Assembly (NCBI GenBank): GCA_025352565.1
Contig: JANXTF010000070.1
Span: 62,001-126,000, forward strand
Direction: 5' to 3'
Source: Rhodospirillales bacterium
GTDB taxonomy: Bacteria; Pseudomonadota; Alphaproteobacteria; Acetobacterales; Acetobacteraceae
Length of the DNA: 64,000 bases
Part shown: in pieces, positions 34,269 through 42,874 of the stretch
Position numbering within the stretch: position 1 is the first letter of the stretch
Layout of the letters: each line of letters starts with the position of its first letter
Position numbers and translations under genes: made by a program
Notes under the pieces: model-generated
The model's database searches: none
What the model was told of the DNA's origin: nothing
The model's input: only the letters and a program-made list of their open reading frames with translations

Positions 34269-35429
34269 ATGAGCGGCCCGCTCGCCGGTGTGCGGGTGAT
34301 CGACCTCACGATCAATGTGCTGGGGCCATACGCCACCCAGGTTCTCGGCGACATGGGAGCGGACGTCATCAAGATCGAGACGCCCGCCGGAGACCATAAC
34401 CGGCATAACGGCCCCTCGCGCAACGACGGCATGTCCGCCTTGTTCATGTCCAACAACCGCAACAAGCGCAGCTTTGTCCTCAACCTCAAGGACGCGGGTG
34501 ACCTGAAAACGCTGATGCAGCTAGTCGAGACTGCGGATGTGTTCATCCACAGCATGCGCGCCACCGCGGCACAGCGCCTGGGGGTGAGCTATGCCGATAT
34601 CGCGGCCCGCAATCCGCGCATCATCTACGGTTATGGCTGCGGCTATAGCCAGAGTGCCCGCAAGGCGAATCTTCCCGCCTACGACGACGTGGTCCAGGGC
34701 GAAAGCGGGCTGGTCGGCCTCGTCGAGGCCGTTACCGGAGACGCTCGGTTCGTGCCTACCATCGTCGTCGATAAACTCGCGGGCACCGTTCTGGCGTCAG
34801 CCGTCGGCATGGCGCTGTTCCACCGCGAACGCACCGGGCTCGGTCAGGAACTTACCGTCCCGATGCTGGAAACCACCGTCTCGTTCCTGATGTCGGAACA
34901 TCTTTGGGAAGGGGTGCACAAGCAACCTCAGCCGGTGCTCGGCTATCCGCGCCTGTTCAATTCGCGGCCCCTGGCGACCGCTGACGGCCACATCGCGCTG
35001 TTGGCCATTAGCGACCTTCAATGGCAGGCGGTGTTCAAGGCGCTCGGCAGGGATGATCTGCGGTGCGACGAACGCTTCGTCACGATGAAGCAGCGCGCCT
35101 CGAATTTCCCGGAACTCTACCGTATCCTAGGCCTCATGACGTCGCCAAAGTCGACCGAGCACTGGCGGCAGGTGTTCGATGAAGCGGATATTCCGAACGG
35201 ACCGATCAATTCACTGGCCGACGTGTACCACGACCCGTATCTGCGGGAGAGCGGGTTCTGGGTGGATTACGAGCACCCAACCGAAGGCGCCTGCGTCACG
35301 CCGGCCATCGTGCCGCATTTCAATGGTTCCCCCGGAACCCTGCGGCGACCGCCCCCACGCCTGGGCGAGCATAACACGGAGATCCTCGCTGAACTCGCGG
35401 ATAAGCGGGTGCCTGCAATCGAGCGGTGA
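34269..35429 (+). CDS. class III CoA-transferase (CaiB/BaiF family)
   Basis: A 386-residue family III CoA-transferase with the signature RVIDLTINVLGPYATQVLGDMGADVIKIE, the catalytic aspartate predicted in TIVVDKLAGTVLASA, and GLGQELTVPMLETT. The ATG at 34269 fits the family N-terminus (MSGPLAGVRVIDL). Upstream in-frame ATG codons would add unrelated residues. It may act with the flavin monooxygenase 177 bases downstream. Its last ~107 bases are duplicated as a remnant at 30147-30248. Confidence 0.9.
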   Translation: MSGPLAGVRVIDLTINVLGPYATQVLGDMGADVIKIETPAGDHNRHNGPSRNDGMSALFMSNNRNKRSFVLNLKDAGDLKTLMQLVETADVFIHSMRATAAQRLGVSYADIAARNPRIIYGYGCGYSQSARKANLPAYDDVVQGESGLVGLVEAVTGDARFVPTIVVDKLAGTVLASAVGMALFHRERTGLGQELTVPMLETTVSFLMSEHLWEGVHKQPQPVLGYPRLFNSRPLATADGHIALLAISDLQWQAVFKALGRDDLRCDERFVTMKQRASNFPELYRILGLMTSPKSTEHWRQVFDEADIPNGPINSLADVYHDPYLRESGFWVDYEHPTEGACVTPAIVPHFNGSPGTLRRPPPRLGEHNTEILAELADKRVPAIER

Positions 35430-35553
35430 AGCGCGCCGCTGCCAAGGCTTACGGGCCTTCGGTAATTCCATCGGACCGGTCGAATACGGGCCGGTCGAAA
35501 ACTGACGGGATGTCTGGCCTATGCCCCGATTTTTTACAGGCCCACAAATATGC

Positions 35554-35578
35554 GGTTCTATCAATTCCATGAAGAACC
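35554..35578. promoter_or_regulatory. inverted repeat upstream of the flavin monooxygenase gene
   Basis: GGTTCT (35554-35559) and AGAACC (35573-35578) flank 13 bases of AT-rich sequence, 27 bases before the ATG at 35606. An operator or promoter element is possible; no matching copy was found elsewhere. Confidence 0.3.
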
Positions 35579-35605
35579 AGCCTAATAACAAGGTTAGGGG
35601 TTGAA

Positions 35606-36916
35606 ATGCCGCGCCATATGCATCTGCTCAGTTTTCCGGAACACCTCGAAGGCGTGCATTACGCCTTGAGCCAGAGCAAACACAATCCCGCCGAAGTTGG
35701 ATTCCGAGGTGCGCTCAGCATTCGCTATTGGCAGAACGTCGCGAAAACGCTGGAGCGGGGGTGTTTCGACGGCATATTCTTTGCCGATTCCGGCGCCATC
35801 TACGATCTGTACAAAGGACGCGCTGACGAGGCCATAAAATACGGCGTCGGCTGGCCGAAACACGATCCCATGCCGATGCTGACGCCGATGAGCGCCGTCA
35901 CCGAGCATCTTGGTTTCGCCTTCACCATGTCGACTGCCTCCAACATGCCGTATCCAGCGATGCGGCTGATCTCGACGCTGGATTTCCTGACCGACGGACG
36001 GGTGGGATGGAATATCGTCACCGGCAATGCGCGCATGGAATACGAGGCGGTCGGCCTGGGCGAGATGGATCATGACGAACGCTACGATCGCGCCGACGAA
36101 TATATGGCCATCTGCCGCCAGATCTGGGCCGGCATCGAACCCGATGCCATCATTATGGATGCGGCGAGAGGGATCGTAGCCGATCCCGCCAAGGTCGGCC
36201 GCATCGACTACGCGGGGAAATACCTGAAGTCGCGTGGCGTGCCATTGGTCGTACCCTCGATCCAGGGCAAGCCCGTGCTGTTCCAAGCAGGTTCGTCCGG
36301 GCGTGGCGAGAAGTTCGCACTCGAAAACGCCGATGTGATGTTTTCGATCCAGCCCGATACACCGTCGATGAAGACCTATAATGCCAAGTTGAACGAAGCC
36401 GCCCGCCAAGCCGGGCGCGAGGACGCCAAGGTGATTTTCGGGATCCAGGTTGTCCTGGGCAGCACCGAAGCCGAAGCCAGGCTCCGGCACGAGGAAATGC
36501 TGTCGCGTTTCCCGCTGGAAGCCTCGTTGACGCGGCTTTCCGGCGCACTGGGCATGGATCTCAGCAAAGTCGATCTGGACAGCCCGATCGAGGAATGGCC
36601 GACCCAGGCATCTCGCGGTTTCATGAAGGCCGTGTCTGGCAAGGTCGGCGGACGACGGCTGACGCTGCGCGAGGTTGCCGCGAGTTGGGCGACCTCGATC
36701 GGCACGCCGCACATTGTGGGCACCCCCGAGCAGGTGGCGGCCGGAATGGAAACCATGTGGCGCGAAACCGCCTGCCACGGGTTCAATGTCCGACTGACTA
36801 CGATCCCCGACAGCATGGAAGAGTTCGTCGATACCGTCGTGCCGCTTTTGCAGAATAGAGGCGTATTCCGGCGCGAATACGGGGGGATGACATTCCGTGA
36901 AAACCTCCTCTCCTGA
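35606..36916 (+). CDS. LLM-class flavin-dependent monooxygenase (NtaA/SnaA/DszA family)
   Basis: A 436-residue FMNH2-dependent monooxygenase of the NtaA/SoxA/DszA group. Typical segments are WQNVAKTLERGCFDGIFFAD, LISTLDFLTDGRVGWNIVTG, the YDRADEYMAICRQIW helix and PVLFQAGSSGRGEKFA. These enzymes oxidise chelators such as nitrilotriacetate, or thiophene sulfones, alkyl and terpenoid substrates, using reduced FMN from a separate reductase, which is not seen here. GGGG precedes the ATG by about nine bases. The gene probably belongs with the CoA-transferase just upstream. Confidence 0.9.
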   Translation: MPRHMHLLSFPEHLEGVHYALSQSKHNPAEVGFRGALSIRYWQNVAKTLERGCFDGIFFADSGAIYDLYKGRADEAIKYGVGWPKHDPMPMLTPMSAVTEHLGFAFTMSTASNMPYPAMRLISTLDFLTDGRVGWNIVTGNARMEYEAVGLGEMDHDERYDRADEYMAICRQIWAGIEPDAIIMDAARGIVADPAKVGRIDYAGKYLKSRGVPLVVPSIQGKPVLFQAGSSGRGEKFALENADVMFSIQPDTPSMKTYNAKLNEAARQAGREDAKVIFGIQVVLGSTEAEARLRHEEMLSRFPLEASLTRLSGALGMDLSKVDLDSPIEEWPTQASRGFMKAVSGKVGGRRLTLREVAASWATSIGTPHIVGTPEQVAAGMETMWRETACHGFNVRLTTIPDSMEEFVDTVVPLLQNRGVFRREYGGMTFRENLLS

Positions 36917-37095
36917 GAGAAGTTCGGTCGGAAAAACTGAACTGCGACAACACCGACGATAAAACTCTGGAGTGAATGCTCCGCGGTCCGGACCGGAATT
37001 CGTTGCGGCCGGGCGATGCGGGGTCACACGGCGCAGTCCGCCGCATGACCCTGGATCGCCACGTCGTGAAGGCGTGGCGTGCGACGCCGCGGCGA

Positions 37096-37584
37096 TCAGC
37101 GCATCAGCGAGCGCACCCAGTCTTCGCCGAGGCCGACCGTCTTGCAATGTTTCAAGTAACGATCCATCCGGACAAACACGTCCTCGTAATCCTCCACCTC
37201 GCCCGCCTCGTCGAGTGTGACAACCGGGCCGAAGACGTGGAAGATGGCCAACATGTGCCCCTGTTCCGGGTGGATCATCAGTGTATGAATATGGCCAGCC
37301 GGCTCATAGACGAAGCTGCCCGCGCGGGCCACCCAGTCATGTTCGCGGTAACCCCAACTGCCGTCGAGCGTCCAGGCCGTGACCGGCGCGGAGTGGCGAT
37401 GACGTTGAATGGTACCCTCCCCCTTGGCACGCAGCAGGCTGATCCAGCCGCCATTGCGCGTGTCGTAAATCAGCGGCCGGGAGTGGCCGAGCGTGCCGAC
37501 CGGAATCCAGGTGTGGTCGTGCTTGAGCACATCGCCCTGAAACATTTCCGGAGTGGTGAACGGCGATGGCGTGAGGGTGATCAT
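37096..37584 (-). CDS. cupin protein, 2,4'-dihydroxyacetophenone dioxygenase-like
   Basis: A 162-residue cupin. Metal-ligand segments are RHRHSAPVTAWTLDG and FVYEPAGHIHTLMI, which resemble the 2,4'-dihydroxyacetophenone dioxygenase group. The ATG at 37584 is chosen because GGAG lies nine bases upstream; a longer frame would add 37 residues without cupin character. A ring- or C-C-cleaving dioxygenase role is possible. It is separated from the binding-protein gene by about 230 bases containing a hairpin. Confidence 0.75.
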   Translation of the reverse strand: MITLTPSPFTTPEMFQGDVLKHDHTWIPVGTLGHSRPLIYDTRNGGWISLLRAKGEGTIQRHRHSAPVTAWTLDGSWGYREHDWVARAGSFVYEPAGHIHTLMIHPEQGHMLAIFHVFGPVVTLDEAGEVEDYEDVFVRMDRYLKHCKTVGLGEDWVRSLMR

Positions 37585-37780
37585 GCGGCTTGCTCCATGG
37601 TTAATCGTTCGCGCGGTGTCGTCCAGGCGTTTAGGTCGGAAGTAACGTAGCGTTCCCGTAACAGCAGGATCGTCGGATCGATAAATATCATACATGCTTT
37701 CGGGATTGCCGGTTGGGCTCAGATAAAAACGGCGCGGCGGCTTTCTCGCCAGACTGCGGCCCTCGCCGCCCTCCGGCGTT

Positions 37781-37804
37781 AAAATTGCCTCGACATGCTC
37801 GAGG
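37781..37804 (-). terminator. Rho-independent terminator after the binding-protein gene
   Basis: On the minus strand CCTCGA (37804-37799) pairs with TCGAGG (37793-37788) around a 5-base loop and is followed by CAATTTTAA. It lies eight bases past the stop of the leftward binding-protein gene at 37812, the right place and structure for a terminator. Confidence 0.55.
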
Positions 37805-37811
37805 CTCCTGT

Positions 37812-39044
37812 TCAGCCGGTCGCCATCTTGCAGCCGCCTTCGGACATTGGGCGCCAGGCGACATTGGGACCAAGCGTGGCTTGCAGATTATACAGATCCC
37901 AAGGTCCCTGACTTTCGGCGGGTGACTTGACGCCGAACAGATATACGTCGCTCACCACCCGGCCATCGGCACGGATGCTGCCATTGTTGAGCACTTCGTC
38001 CTCGATCGGGAGTTCCTTCATCCGTGCCACGGCGGCGCGGCCGGAAGCCTTCGCGGCCGTCGCCCCCAGGCTCGCGACTGCCTTGAGGTAGTGGTATACG
38101 GCGGAATAGGCCCCGGCCTGACCCATGTTAGGCGGCACGCCGCCGGTATGCGGCGTGATGCGCTTGCTGAAATTGCGGCTGCGGTCGTTGAGGTTCCAGT
38201 AAAAGCTTTCGGTCATCTGCAGGCCCTGCGCCGTCTCCGGTCCCAGTGACTTGACGTCTTGTAGATACATGATAAGCGCACCGAGCCGCTGTTTGCCGGT
38301 CCGGCCGACGCCCATTTCTGCCGCCTGCTTGACGCAGGTCTGCAAATCGTGGCCGGAGAGCGCGAAGGCCACCACATCGGCGCCAGAAGACTGTGCCTGC
38401 AGCAATGCCGCCGCGTAATCCTGCGTGCCGACGGGCAAAGCCGCGTCGCCCACCACCTTGCCACCGCGCGCCTCGACGATGGCTGCGGTATCGTCGCGCA
38501 AGGATTTGCCGAACACATAGTCCGCACGGATAAAGAACCAGGTCTTGCCGCCCTTGTCGAACAGGGCGTTGCCCATCACGCGGGCCAGCATCGCCGTATC
38601 GAACGTCCAATGGGTCATGTTGGGTGTGCAGAACGGGCCGCTGAGCGCGGCAGAGCCGACATTATTGGCGAGCATGACCTTGTCGCGGTCTTTCACGAGC
38701 GTGCTCACCGCCAGTGCGATCGCGGAGTTGTTGAACTCGAGCAGCACATCCACACCGCTGTCGAGCCACTGGCGTGCGATGGTCGATCCAACGTCTGGTT
38801 TGTTCTGATGATCGGCCGTCACCAGCTCAATGTTCAGGCCATGCCGGCCCGCCATTTCCGCGATGGCCTGGCGGGCGCAGGCGATGGAGCCCACGCCGCC
38901 GAGATAGCTGGCGTTGCCCGACGCGTCCTGCAGGGCACCAATGCGGATCGTCGGCGCTTGGGCGCGGGCGCTGGAGGTTGCGAAGGCCAGGGCAGGCGTG
39001 GCGGCCAGAATTGTGCGTCGGGTCAGCATGTTGCGATGTTCCAT
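37812..39044 (-). CDS. ABC transporter substrate-binding protein (LivJ/Peripla_BP_6-like), orphan
   Basis: A 410-residue binding protein of the branched-chain amino acid (LivJ) class. The N-terminus MEHRNMLTRRTILAATPALAFATSSARA holds a twin-arginine motif (TRRTIL), so Tat export is likely. The mature part starts APTIRIGALQDASGNASYLGG, with GGKTWFFIRADYVFGKSL in the hinge region. No Liv-type permease or ATPase is in the window, so it either works with distant partners or is a sensor. Distant relatives bind aromatic acids. Confidence 0.88.
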   Translation of the reverse strand: MEHRNMLTRRTILAATPALAFATSSARAQAPTIRIGALQDASGNASYLGGVGSIACARQAIAEMAGRHGLNIELVTADHQNKPDVGSTIARQWLDSGVDVLLEFNNSAIALAVSTLVKDRDKVMLANNVGSAALSGPFCTPNMTHWTFDTAMLARVMGNALFDKGGKTWFFIRADYVFGKSLRDDTAAIVEARGGKVVGDAALPVGTQDYAAALLQAQSSGADVVAFALSGHDLQTCVKQAAEMGVGRTGKQRLGALIMYLQDVKSLGPETAQGLQMTESFYWNLNDRSRNFSKRITPHTGGVPPNMGQAGAYSAVYHYLKAVASLGATAAKASGRAAVARMKELPIEDEVLNNGSIRADGRVVSDVYLFGVKSPAESQGPWDLYNLQATLGPNVAWRPMSEGGCKMATG

Positions 39045-39103
39045 TGAAAAGGAAGCGTTTTTCTTGCTCTGTTGGAGGCGGCCGTGTGCTCGTCGTCATG
39101 CTT

Positions 39104-39355
39104 TTAGGCCGAACACGCCGGCGTGTCGCATGCCGGATGGCCGCTCGGCATCATATCTGGCGCGCTGCTTCGTTGGATTTCCCGACGCAGCATGAACGCC
39201 TTGCCCTTCGGCACATCCTCGAACCGTTCCCACGCGCAGTAAGCGCCAATCTCGATCCGGATGTCGAGCACGGCCTGACGCAACTTAGCGTCCGTTATCC
39301 TATCCCGTACGGGGAACAGACTGCGTATGCCGTCTGCGTCGATCGTCGCAGTCAT
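39104..39355 (-). CDS. small protein, possibly the N-terminal remnant of a larger enzyme
   Basis: An 83-residue frame with a strong AAGGAG site nine bases before the ATG at 39355. Residues 1 to about 50 (IRSLFPVRDRITDAKLRQAVLDI, YCAWERFEDVPKG) read as a normal protein and recall the N-terminus of HD-domain phosphohydrolases. After about residue 55 the sequence becomes irregular and rich in Cys, Pro and Ser, as if the gene were cut and run on into non-coding sequence. It lies between the AtuA gene and the binding-protein gene in the same direction. Confidence 0.5.
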   Translation of the reverse strand: MTATIDADGIRSLFPVRDRITDAKLRQAVLDIRIEIGAYCAWERFEDVPKGKAFMLRREIQRSSAPDMMPSGHPACDTPACSA

Positions 39356-39381
39356 AGGTTCCGGCTCCTTTTGCCGCAATG

Positions 39382-40779
39382 CTAAAGCGTTTCAATCTCC
39401 AGCGGGAAAAGCGCTTCAAGGTCGTGCGCCCGCATCAAATGATAGACGTTGAACTTGAAGGCTGTGCCAAGCGACACTTCGGGAGGCGTGAAGGGAAATG
39501 CCACGTTTCCTCCGGTGGAGAGCCGGCCGGGGTAGCCGTGGTGCAGCAGATATTGTTTGGTGGTGCGGACCACTTCCGCCGCCCGCTCCCGCGTGGGCGC
39601 GATGCATTCCACCAGCAGGAACACCTCCCGCGGCAGCGGCGCGTCCGCCGGCAGCGCCTCGCGCACGCCGTTCAGGCCATAGACGCGCCAGAACAGGGAG
39701 TAGTCCTCCTCCGAATCCTCGCACACCAGGTCGCGCACCACGCCGGCCACCGCCGTCAGGATTTCGTCCGCCCGTGCGATGAAGCCCGGGTCGGCGGCGG
39801 CGCACATCAGCACGGCGCGCTCGCCAATCCGGCGGGCGCCCTCCAGCTTCACCCAAGGCGCGGAGCTTGGGTGCCATATCGCGCCGCTGACGCGGGTGCG
39901 TCGGTCGTCCAGCGCCTCGTAATGCGCCTGGCTGAGGTCCAGCCGCCCGTCCGGTTCCTGCAGGCTGAACGGGTCGCTCTGCTCGTACAGGCTGTGTGCC
40001 GCGACCGAAACGGGGGTCGCGCGGCGGTTCGGCGCCATGCTCTCCAGGTTGAACCCGGCGTGGTCCAGCGTCGCCATGATGGTGTCCCGGCCTCCCGGCA
40101 CGCAGCAGAGCGACGCGCATTCGATGATCTTCGCCATGTGCGTGGACAGGCCAAGCGGGAAACCGAGCATGGCGGGCAGGGCCGCGAATATGGCGGTGTC
40201 GCAAGCACGGCCGGCGATCAGCACGTCGATATCCTCGCCCAGCGCGCGCTGGAACGAGCCGGTGCCCATCTGGCCAACCAGGTTGGTGCAGGCATCCACT
40301 TCGTCTTCCGTCAGGGCCGGCATGCCGTCGACCCCTCGCACCTCGTTCGCGCGTAAGGCAGCCTTTAGCCTTTCCTTGGGGATGTCGGCGTGCAGCACGC
40401 CCAGCCGAAAACGCAGCCCTTCCTCGCGTGCGATGTCCCGCACCATATCGAGCGTGGCTTGCAGATGCGGTCGGGCGCCGGCCGATCCGGCGCTGCCGAT
40501 GACCAGCGGCACGTCGTGGGTGCGGGCCGCGACCAGTACCTTGCGCAGGTCGCGCCGGGTGGCCGCGGGGGCGGTCGCCATCTCGCCGCGGCCCAGGTAG
40601 CTCGGCCCGATGTCGATTGACCCCATGTCGCAGCCGATCAAATGCGGGTTTCGCGCCAGCCCGGCATTGAAGGCAGGGCTGGGGATGCCGTAGCCGAGCT
40701 GCCCGGACGCACCCAGCAGGCGCATGCTGCCGGCGCCGGCGCGGGCGAACGCATCCCGGATGCGGCCGACGGCGCTCAT
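39382..40779 (-). CDS. AtuA-family protein (acyclic terpene utilization, DUF1446-like)
   Basis: A 465-residue protein of the AtuA family. The conserved segment LIGCDMGSIDIGPSYLG and PLVIGSAGSAGARPHLQATLDMV are typical, as is DVLIAGRACDTAIFAA. AtuA is needed for growth on citronellol and geraniol in Pseudomonas, but the reaction is not defined and many AtuA relatives occur in other clusters. It overlaps the DUF4387 gene by four bases (ATGA at 40776-40779), a pairing seen often with this family. Confidence 0.85.
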   Translation of the reverse strand: MSAVGRIRDAFARAGAGSMRLLGASGQLGYGIPSPAFNAGLARNPHLIGCDMGSIDIGPSYLGRGEMATAPAATRRDLRKVLVAARTHDVPLVIGSAGSAGARPHLQATLDMVRDIAREEGLRFRLGVLHADIPKERLKAALRANEVRGVDGMPALTEDEVDACTNLVGQMGTGSFQRALGEDIDVLIAGRACDTAIFAALPAMLGFPLGLSTHMAKIIECASLCCVPGGRDTIMATLDHAGFNLESMAPNRRATPVSVAAHSLYEQSDPFSLQEPDGRLDLSQAHYEALDDRRTRVSGAIWHPSSAPWVKLEGARRIGERAVLMCAAADPGFIARADEILTAVAGVVRDLVCEDSEEDYSLFWRVYGLNGVREALPADAPLPREVFLLVECIAPTRERAAEVVRTTKQYLLHHGYPGRLSTGGNVAFPFTPPEVSLGTAFKFNVYHLMRAHDLEALFPLEIETL

Positions 40780-41078
40780 ATCTCGATCCCGAGCAGCGGG
40801 GCATGCTGCTGCGCTCCGTAGACGTCGCGGTCACCCGGATCGCCGGCGGTCACCTTGCGCGGCAAGCTGATCTTGATGGCCCGGCCGATCGGGTAGGGGA
40901 TGATGTCGATCTCCTGCTCCGCCACGTCGTACAGCCTGGCGATGCGGCCGGCGTTGAGGACGCCGCTCGCGACCGCGCGCGCATAGGCGGCATCGTCGGC
41001 GAACATAATGTCCAGTGTGAGCCTGCGCGGCCCGGCATTCTTGCTGCGGACCACCAAGGCGATATCCTGTAGCAGCAT
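40776..41078 (-). CDS. DUF4387 family protein
   Basis: A 100-residue protein of the DUF4387 family, whose function is unknown. The family start MLLQDIALVVRSKNAGPRRLTLDIMF is present, and the ATG at 41078 has GGGGAA upstream, so it is preferred over a TTG at 41111. DUF4387 is normally encoded beside AtuA-like proteins and is probably a subunit or partner. Confidence 0.85.
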   Translation of the reverse strand: MLLQDIALVVRSKNAGPRRLTLDIMFADDAAYARAVASGVLNAGRIARLYDVAEQEIDIIPYPIGRAIKISLPRKVTAGDPGDRDVYGAQQHAPLLGIEI

Positions 41079-41107
41079 GGCGCGTTCCCCGCTCGTTGTC
41101 GTGACGG

Positions 41108-41301
41108 TCAAACGCGACCTTCGACGGTCTCTTCCTCGATGGCGCAGGACTCGTTCAAGTAGATCAGATCCTCGACTTCCTGCCGGGCCTGCACGAAATG
41201 CGCCTCTTGCATCCCGGTGAAGGTCCCCGGTTCGCGCAACTCCCGCAGCAAATGTCCGGAGCCTCAGTCGGGGCTCGCGATTCGCGGGTTGGCTTTGTCA
41301 T
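41108..41301 (-). pseudogene. small gene upstream of DUF4387, apparently frameshifted
   Basis: From an ATG at 41301, with a GGAGAGG site upstream, the frame starts MTKPTRESRAPTEAPDI and then loses its sense. The adjacent frame continues as LLRELREPGTFTGMQEAHF through QEVEDLIYLNES to a TGA at 41108-41110. A single missing base near 41253 (within TTT) would join both parts into a ~65-residue acidic protein ending 30 bases before the DUF4387 start. The family is not recognised. It could instead be a tail fragment of a longer lost gene. Confidence 0.4.
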
Positions 41302-41751
41302 CGGCCCTGCCTCTCCGCCGGGTTGCCATCGGCGGCGCTCATCGACTGTGCAACCCGACAAGCCTCGTTGTCGTCGGCAGTCTGGATAGACAAACGACGA
41401 CGTGTCAATCACGGCGCCACGCTCGACGAGGATCAAGCGAGCCAGCGCGGGACGGTGGGCGGACACGAGGCGCATGCTGGATGGGATCGACCGGCTCGTG
41501 TCTGCGATCGAGTCGCTCGCGATCATAGTATTCACCCTGTTCGTGCTGGCCACCGCAGCTGGGATGGATGTAGAGCGGGTTTGCGTCGTTGACGGACGGC
41601 ATGCTCGATCCTCGGTTGGCGCGGTCAGCCGACCGGCACGAACGGACGATTTCATATGCTTGCCAGTGTCGCGTTGCTTTCCTTGTCAGTCTCGTGAACC
41701 TGGGTCACGCAAAAACATTCCGTTCCTTCCGCAGAACGGTCTCTTGTCGAA
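41302..41751. other. gene-poor stretch with a possible TRAP-transporter remnant
   Basis: About 450 bases without an intact gene. A plus-strand frame from an ATG at 41474 reads MLDGIDRLVSAIESLAIIV and FTLFVLATAAGMDVERV, which resembles the first helix of a DctQ-type small TRAP permease, and then degenerates. It looks like an old gene fragment, suggesting a deleted transporter next to the AtuA/DUF4387 genes. Confidence 0.35.
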
Positions 41752-41772
41752 GTTGTAAACCGAGTTGACAAC
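41752..41772. promoter_or_regulatory. palindromic operator 1, probable GntR site
   Basis: Arms GTTGTAAAC (41752-41760) and GTTGACAAC (41764-41772) are inverted copies, matching at 8 of 9 positions around a 3-base centre. It lies 85 bases before the hydroxyacid dehydrogenase ATG at 41857. GntR/FadR-type regulators bind TTGT-ACAA palindromes of this kind, and a FadR-type GntR is encoded in the same block at 49976. Confidence 0.65.
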
Positions 41773-41856
41773 TCCGCGGATGGCCCATTAGAAGGCACTC
41801 CCAGACGTAAGGTCGGCCGAATGGTCGCTCGGTTGGATCGGGGGAGGAGGGCCGCA

Positions 41857-42834
41857 ATGCAGCATGCGCTTTGTCGCGTCGTGGTCACGCGAGCGCTGCC
41901 CGATCCACTTCCCGAGCGACTTCGCTCTGAGGGCGCCGTCTGGATCAACCCTGACGACCGTACGCTGTCCCGCGGCGAAATCCTTGCCGCAATCGAGAGG
42001 GTCGGGGCCGAGGTCATGCTGGTTATGGCGATGGATCGGATCGATGCGGCTTTGATCGAGGCCCTGCCGGACACGGTCAGCATCATCGCCACACTCTCCG
42101 TCGGCCACGAACACATCGACCTCGAAGCGGCACGTGCGCGCGGCATCGCGGTCGTGAGCACGCCTGACGTGTTAAGCGACGCGGTCGCGGATATGGCGAT
42201 GCTGCTCCTGCTCGGTGCCGCTCGCCGTACGCATGAGGCGTCTCAGCTGCTCTATGGCGGCCTCTGGGGCGGCTGGTCGCCCACGCAATTGCTGGGCAAG
42301 GAGGTCAGCGGTGCGCGGATCGGAATATTCGGCATGGGCCGCATTGGCCGTGCAATCGCGCGCCGGGCGCAGCACGGATTCGGTATGGATGTGCATTATC
42401 ACAATCGCACTCGCTTGGCGCCAGAGATGGAAGACAAAGCGGCTTTTCACACCACGCTCGACGGGTTGCTCTACGTCAGCGACTTCCTCGCGGTCGCCGC
42501 ACCCTCCACGCCCGCAACCAAAGGCCGGTTGAACGAAGCGGCATTCGCCCGTCTTCCGAACGGCGCCGTCGTCGTCAACGTCTCACGCGGAGACCTTGTT
42601 GACGACATGGCACTGATTGCTGCGTTGCGCTCCGGCCACGTCGCCGCCGCGGGGCTCGACGTCTTCAACAACGAGCCGGCGATCAACCCCGATTATCTCA
42701 CACTGCCCAACGTGTTCCTGCAACCGCACCAGGGCAGCTCCACAATGCGCACGCGGGTGCGGATGGGCGAGCTTCTGCTCGACAGCGTTCATCGACTCCG
42801 CGCGGGCGGCACCGTTTCCAACCGGCTGGTCTGA
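41857..42834 (+). CDS. D-2-hydroxyacid dehydrogenase (glyoxylate/hydroxypyruvate reductase-like)
   Basis: A 325-residue NAD(P)-dependent dehydrogenase. The dinucleotide motif is GMGRIG at residues 159-164, and the catalytic Arg-Glu-His set is visible in VNVSRGDLVDD, LDVFNNEP and LQPHQGSST. It is closest in look to GyaR/GhrB-type enzymes that reduce glyoxylate, hydroxypyruvate or 2-keto-gluconate. The ATG at 41857 follows a strong GGGGGAGGAGG site at 41841-41850. It is the first gene behind operator 1. Confidence 0.9.
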   Translation: MQHALCRVVVTRALPDPLPERLRSEGAVWINPDDRTLSRGEILAAIERVGAEVMLVMAMDRIDAALIEALPDTVSIIATLSVGHEHIDLEAARARGIAVVSTPDVLSDAVADMAMLLLLGAARRTHEASQLLYGGLWGGWSPTQLLGKEVSGARIGIFGMGRIGRAIARRAQHGFGMDVHYHNRTRLAPEMEDKAAFHTTLDGLLYVSDFLAVAAPSTPATKGRLNEAAFARLPNGAVVVNVSRGDLVDDMALIAALRSGHVAAAGLDVFNNEPAINPDYLTLPNVFLQPHQGSSTMRTRVRMGELLLDSVHRLRAGGTVSNRLV

Positions 42835-42874
42835 CGCCCGACTCGCACGAACTCAGCAAGGCAAATACACAAAG

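Noticed and set aside
30145-35429. Mobile element boundaries around the metal-related block
   Set aside because: There is no transposase, integrase or tRNA, and the flanking similarity is to gene ends, so duplication fits better than a classical mobile element.
41164-41655. A 163-codon minus-strand frame
   Set aside because: Most of it is low-complexity shadow sequence; only its MTKPTRES portion is plausible and is included in the frameshifted small gene.
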